Source: Phycisphaerales bacterium (lineage in GTDB: Bacteria > Planctomycetota > Phycisphaerae > Sedimentisphaerales > Anaerohalosphaeraceae). From it: 5,615 nt of DNA. The stretch is from assembly GCA_011053245.1 (NCBI GenBank), contig DRGS01000069.1, positions 1 to 5,615 on the forward strand, written 5' to 3'. Below are positions 4,286 through 5,615 of the stretch, one piece after another. Below the pieces are notes generated by a model. It worked only from the letters and a program-made list of their open reading frames with translations. It did no database searches and had not been told where the DNA came from. The position numbers and the translations under genes are program-made. Every line of letters starts with the position of its first letter. Position 1 is the first letter of the stretch.

Positions 4286-5615
4286 TCACCACTTTAGTAT
4301 TGCGCCGGTGTCTGCGCTGGTTGCCATTGAGGCGTACTTTGCGAGGTAGCCCGTTGTTATGCTTGGGGTGCGGGGCTTGAAGTTTTTCTTTCGCTTGGCG
4401 AGTTCGGCATCTGAGAGGTCAACGCTGAGTTTGCTGTTGGGGATGTCGATCTCTATGATGTCGCCATCGTTTACCAAGGCAATGGGTCCGCCGACGGCAG
4501 CTTCGGGGCTGACATGGCCGATGCATGCACCGCGGGTTCCGCCGGAAAAGCGTCCGTCGGTGAGAAGCGCGACGGATTCGCCGAGTCCGGCTCCCATGAT
4601 GTAGCTGGTCGGCGAGAGCATTTCCTGCATTCCCGGTCCGCCTTTGGGGCCCTCATAGCGGATGATAACGACGTCGCCGGATTTGACCTTACCGGCGAGG
4701 ATGCCTTCGCAAGCATCTTCCTGGCTTTCGAATATCACGGCTGGGCCCTTGTGAGTGAGCATCGCTTTGGCGACGCCTGCACTTTTTACGACGCTGCCCT
4801 GCGGGGCGAGATTGCCGCTGAGGATCGCCAGGCCGCCGGTCTTCGAATAGGCATTTTCTAAAAGATGGATGCAATCGGGGTCTGTGATCTCGACACCTGC
4901 GATGTTTTCGCCGATGGTTTTGCCGGTAACGGATCTGCATTCGGTATTGAGGAGACCGTCAACTTTGGCGATCTCGTTTAATATCGCGCTGATGCCGCCG
5001 GCTGCGTCGACGTCTTCCATGTGCCAATCGCTCGAAGGTGAAACTTTGCAGATGTTGGGGCATCTGGCGGAGATGGCGTTTATCTTTTCGAGGCTGTAGT
5101 CGATGCCGGCTTCGCTGGCGACAGCGAGTGTGTGCAGGACGGTGTTGGTCGAGCCGCCCATGGCCATATCGAGTATGAACGCGTTGTCGAGAGACTTTTC
5201 GGTTACAATGTCGAGGGGTTTGAGGTCGACGGCGACGAGTTCGACGATGGTTTTGCCAGCTTGTTTGTAGAGGTCCTGTCGTTTCGGGTCAATGGCGAGT
5301 ATCGTGCCGTTACCGGGCAGAGCCATACCGATCGCTTCGCAGAGGCAGTTCATGCTGTTGGCGGTGAACATTCCCGAGCAGCTTCCCTCGCCGGGACAGC
5401 CGGAACATTCGAGTTCCTTGAGTTCATCTTCGCCAATATTACCTGCATTGAAAGCGGCGATGCCCTCAAAAATGCTGATCAGGTCAACGGTTTTGCCGTC
5501 TTTTGTCTTTCCGGCTGCCATGGGGCCGCCGGAGACGAAGATCGTCGGAATATTCAGACGCATCGTGGCCATTAGCATGCCGGGTATGACTTTGTCGCAG
5601 TTCGGAATACATACC
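4286..5615 (-). CDS. ilvD: Dihydroxy-acid dehydratase IlvD, 5' end outside the window
   Basis: IlvD dehydrates 2,3-dihydroxy-3-methylvalerate and 2,3-dihydroxyisovalerate to the 2-keto acids that become isoleucine, and valine and leucine. It is a cytoplasmic Fe-S, Mg-dependent enzyme. The frame is open to the right edge: the bases beyond the first ATG (5578) encode [12 protein letters not shown], so the real start lies outside and roughly 110 N-terminal residues are missing. Visible motifs are PNCDK..PGMLMA with a cluster cysteine (codon 5597-5599), [14 protein letters not shown], and [20 protein letters not shown] with another cluster cysteine (codon 5378-5380). MGGSTNT and the C-terminal [10 protein letters not shown] (4538-4558 for its DGRFSGG part) follow, the latter with the active-site serine (codon 4544-4546). 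It ends normally with a short tail after [10 protein letters not shown] and TGA. The layout fits the shorter, about 550-residue IlvD type. It appears to be intact apart from the edge, and it is separated from the next minus-strand gene by 261 bp. Confidence 0.97.
   Translation of the reverse strand, partial: VCIPNCDKVIPGMLMATMRLNIPTIFVSGGPMAAGKTKDGKTVDLISIFEGIAAFNAGNIGEDELKELECSGCPGEGSCSGMFTANSMNCLCEAIGMALPGNGTILAIDPKRQDLYKQAGKTIVELVAVDLKPLDIVTEKSLDNAFILDMAMGGSTNTVLHTLAVASEAGIDYSLEKINAISARCPNICKVSPSSDWHMEDVDAAGGISAILNEIAKVDGLLNTECRSVTGKTIGENIAGVEITDPDCIHLLENAYSKTGGLAILSGNLAPQGSVVKSAGVAKAMLTHKGPAVIFESQEDACEGILAGKVKSGDVVIIRYEGPKGGPGMQEMLSPTSYIMGAGLGESVALLTDGRFSGGTRGACIGHVSPEAAVGGPIALVNDGDIIEIDIPNSKLSVDLSDAELAKRKKNFKPRTPSITTGYLAKYASMATSADTGAILKW

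Noticed and set aside
5132..5575. 147-codon plus-strand open frame opposite ilvD
   Set aside because: It mirrors highly conserved ilvD coding sequence on the other strand; long antisense frames are common in G+C-rich genes, and there is no independent support.

Overview
This window looks like an ordinary chromosomal contig of a Gram-negative-type bacterium that makes peptidoglycan and branched-chain amino acids. The first 23 bases are not genomic: they are the end of a Nextera/Tn5 tagmentation adapter, so the contig really begins at base 24, inside murB. My best guess for the organism is the Planctomycetota (Phycisphaerae-like) or a related PVC lineage. This rests on long A+T-rich imperfect palindromes of CGAAATACGA-type words between genes, paired CxxCxxCC proteins and the gene style. 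It is an inference from pattern familiarity, not proof.

Layout. Bases 24-2683 (+) hold a piece of the division and cell wall (dcw) cluster in its classical order: murB (5' end missing), ddl and ftsQ. They are tightly packed, 11 nt apart and then overlapping by 37 nt, so probably one transcript. MurB makes UDP-N-acetylmuramate, Ddl makes the D-Ala-D-Ala end of the stem peptide, and FtsQ is a bitopic membrane protein of the divisome. No ftsA or ftsZ follows. Instead there is a roughly 155-bp imperfect inverted repeat (2697-2851) between convergent genes.

Bases 2856-4024 (-) hold a compact three-gene unit read right to left: a 102-residue protein with three predicted membrane segments, then two different CxxCxxCC (YkgJ/PF03692-type) putative metal-binding proteins. 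The genes overlap by 8 nt or sit 1 nt apart, and a good Shine-Dalgarno precedes the first. Their function is not known to me. The membrane gene is clearly poorer in G+C than its neighbours.

Bases 4025-4285 are non-coding and packed with hairpins: three short G+C stems, then an 86-bp inverted repeat with a strong central stem-loop. Bases 4286-5615 (-) are most of ilvD (dihydroxy-acid dehydratase), whose N-terminal part lies beyond the right edge.

I found no convincing new system. The items most worth a second look are the adapter artefact, the membrane/CxxCxxCC trio, the two intergenic repeat structures, the serine-to-cysteine change in the MurB motif, and the end of the dcw run after ftsQ.
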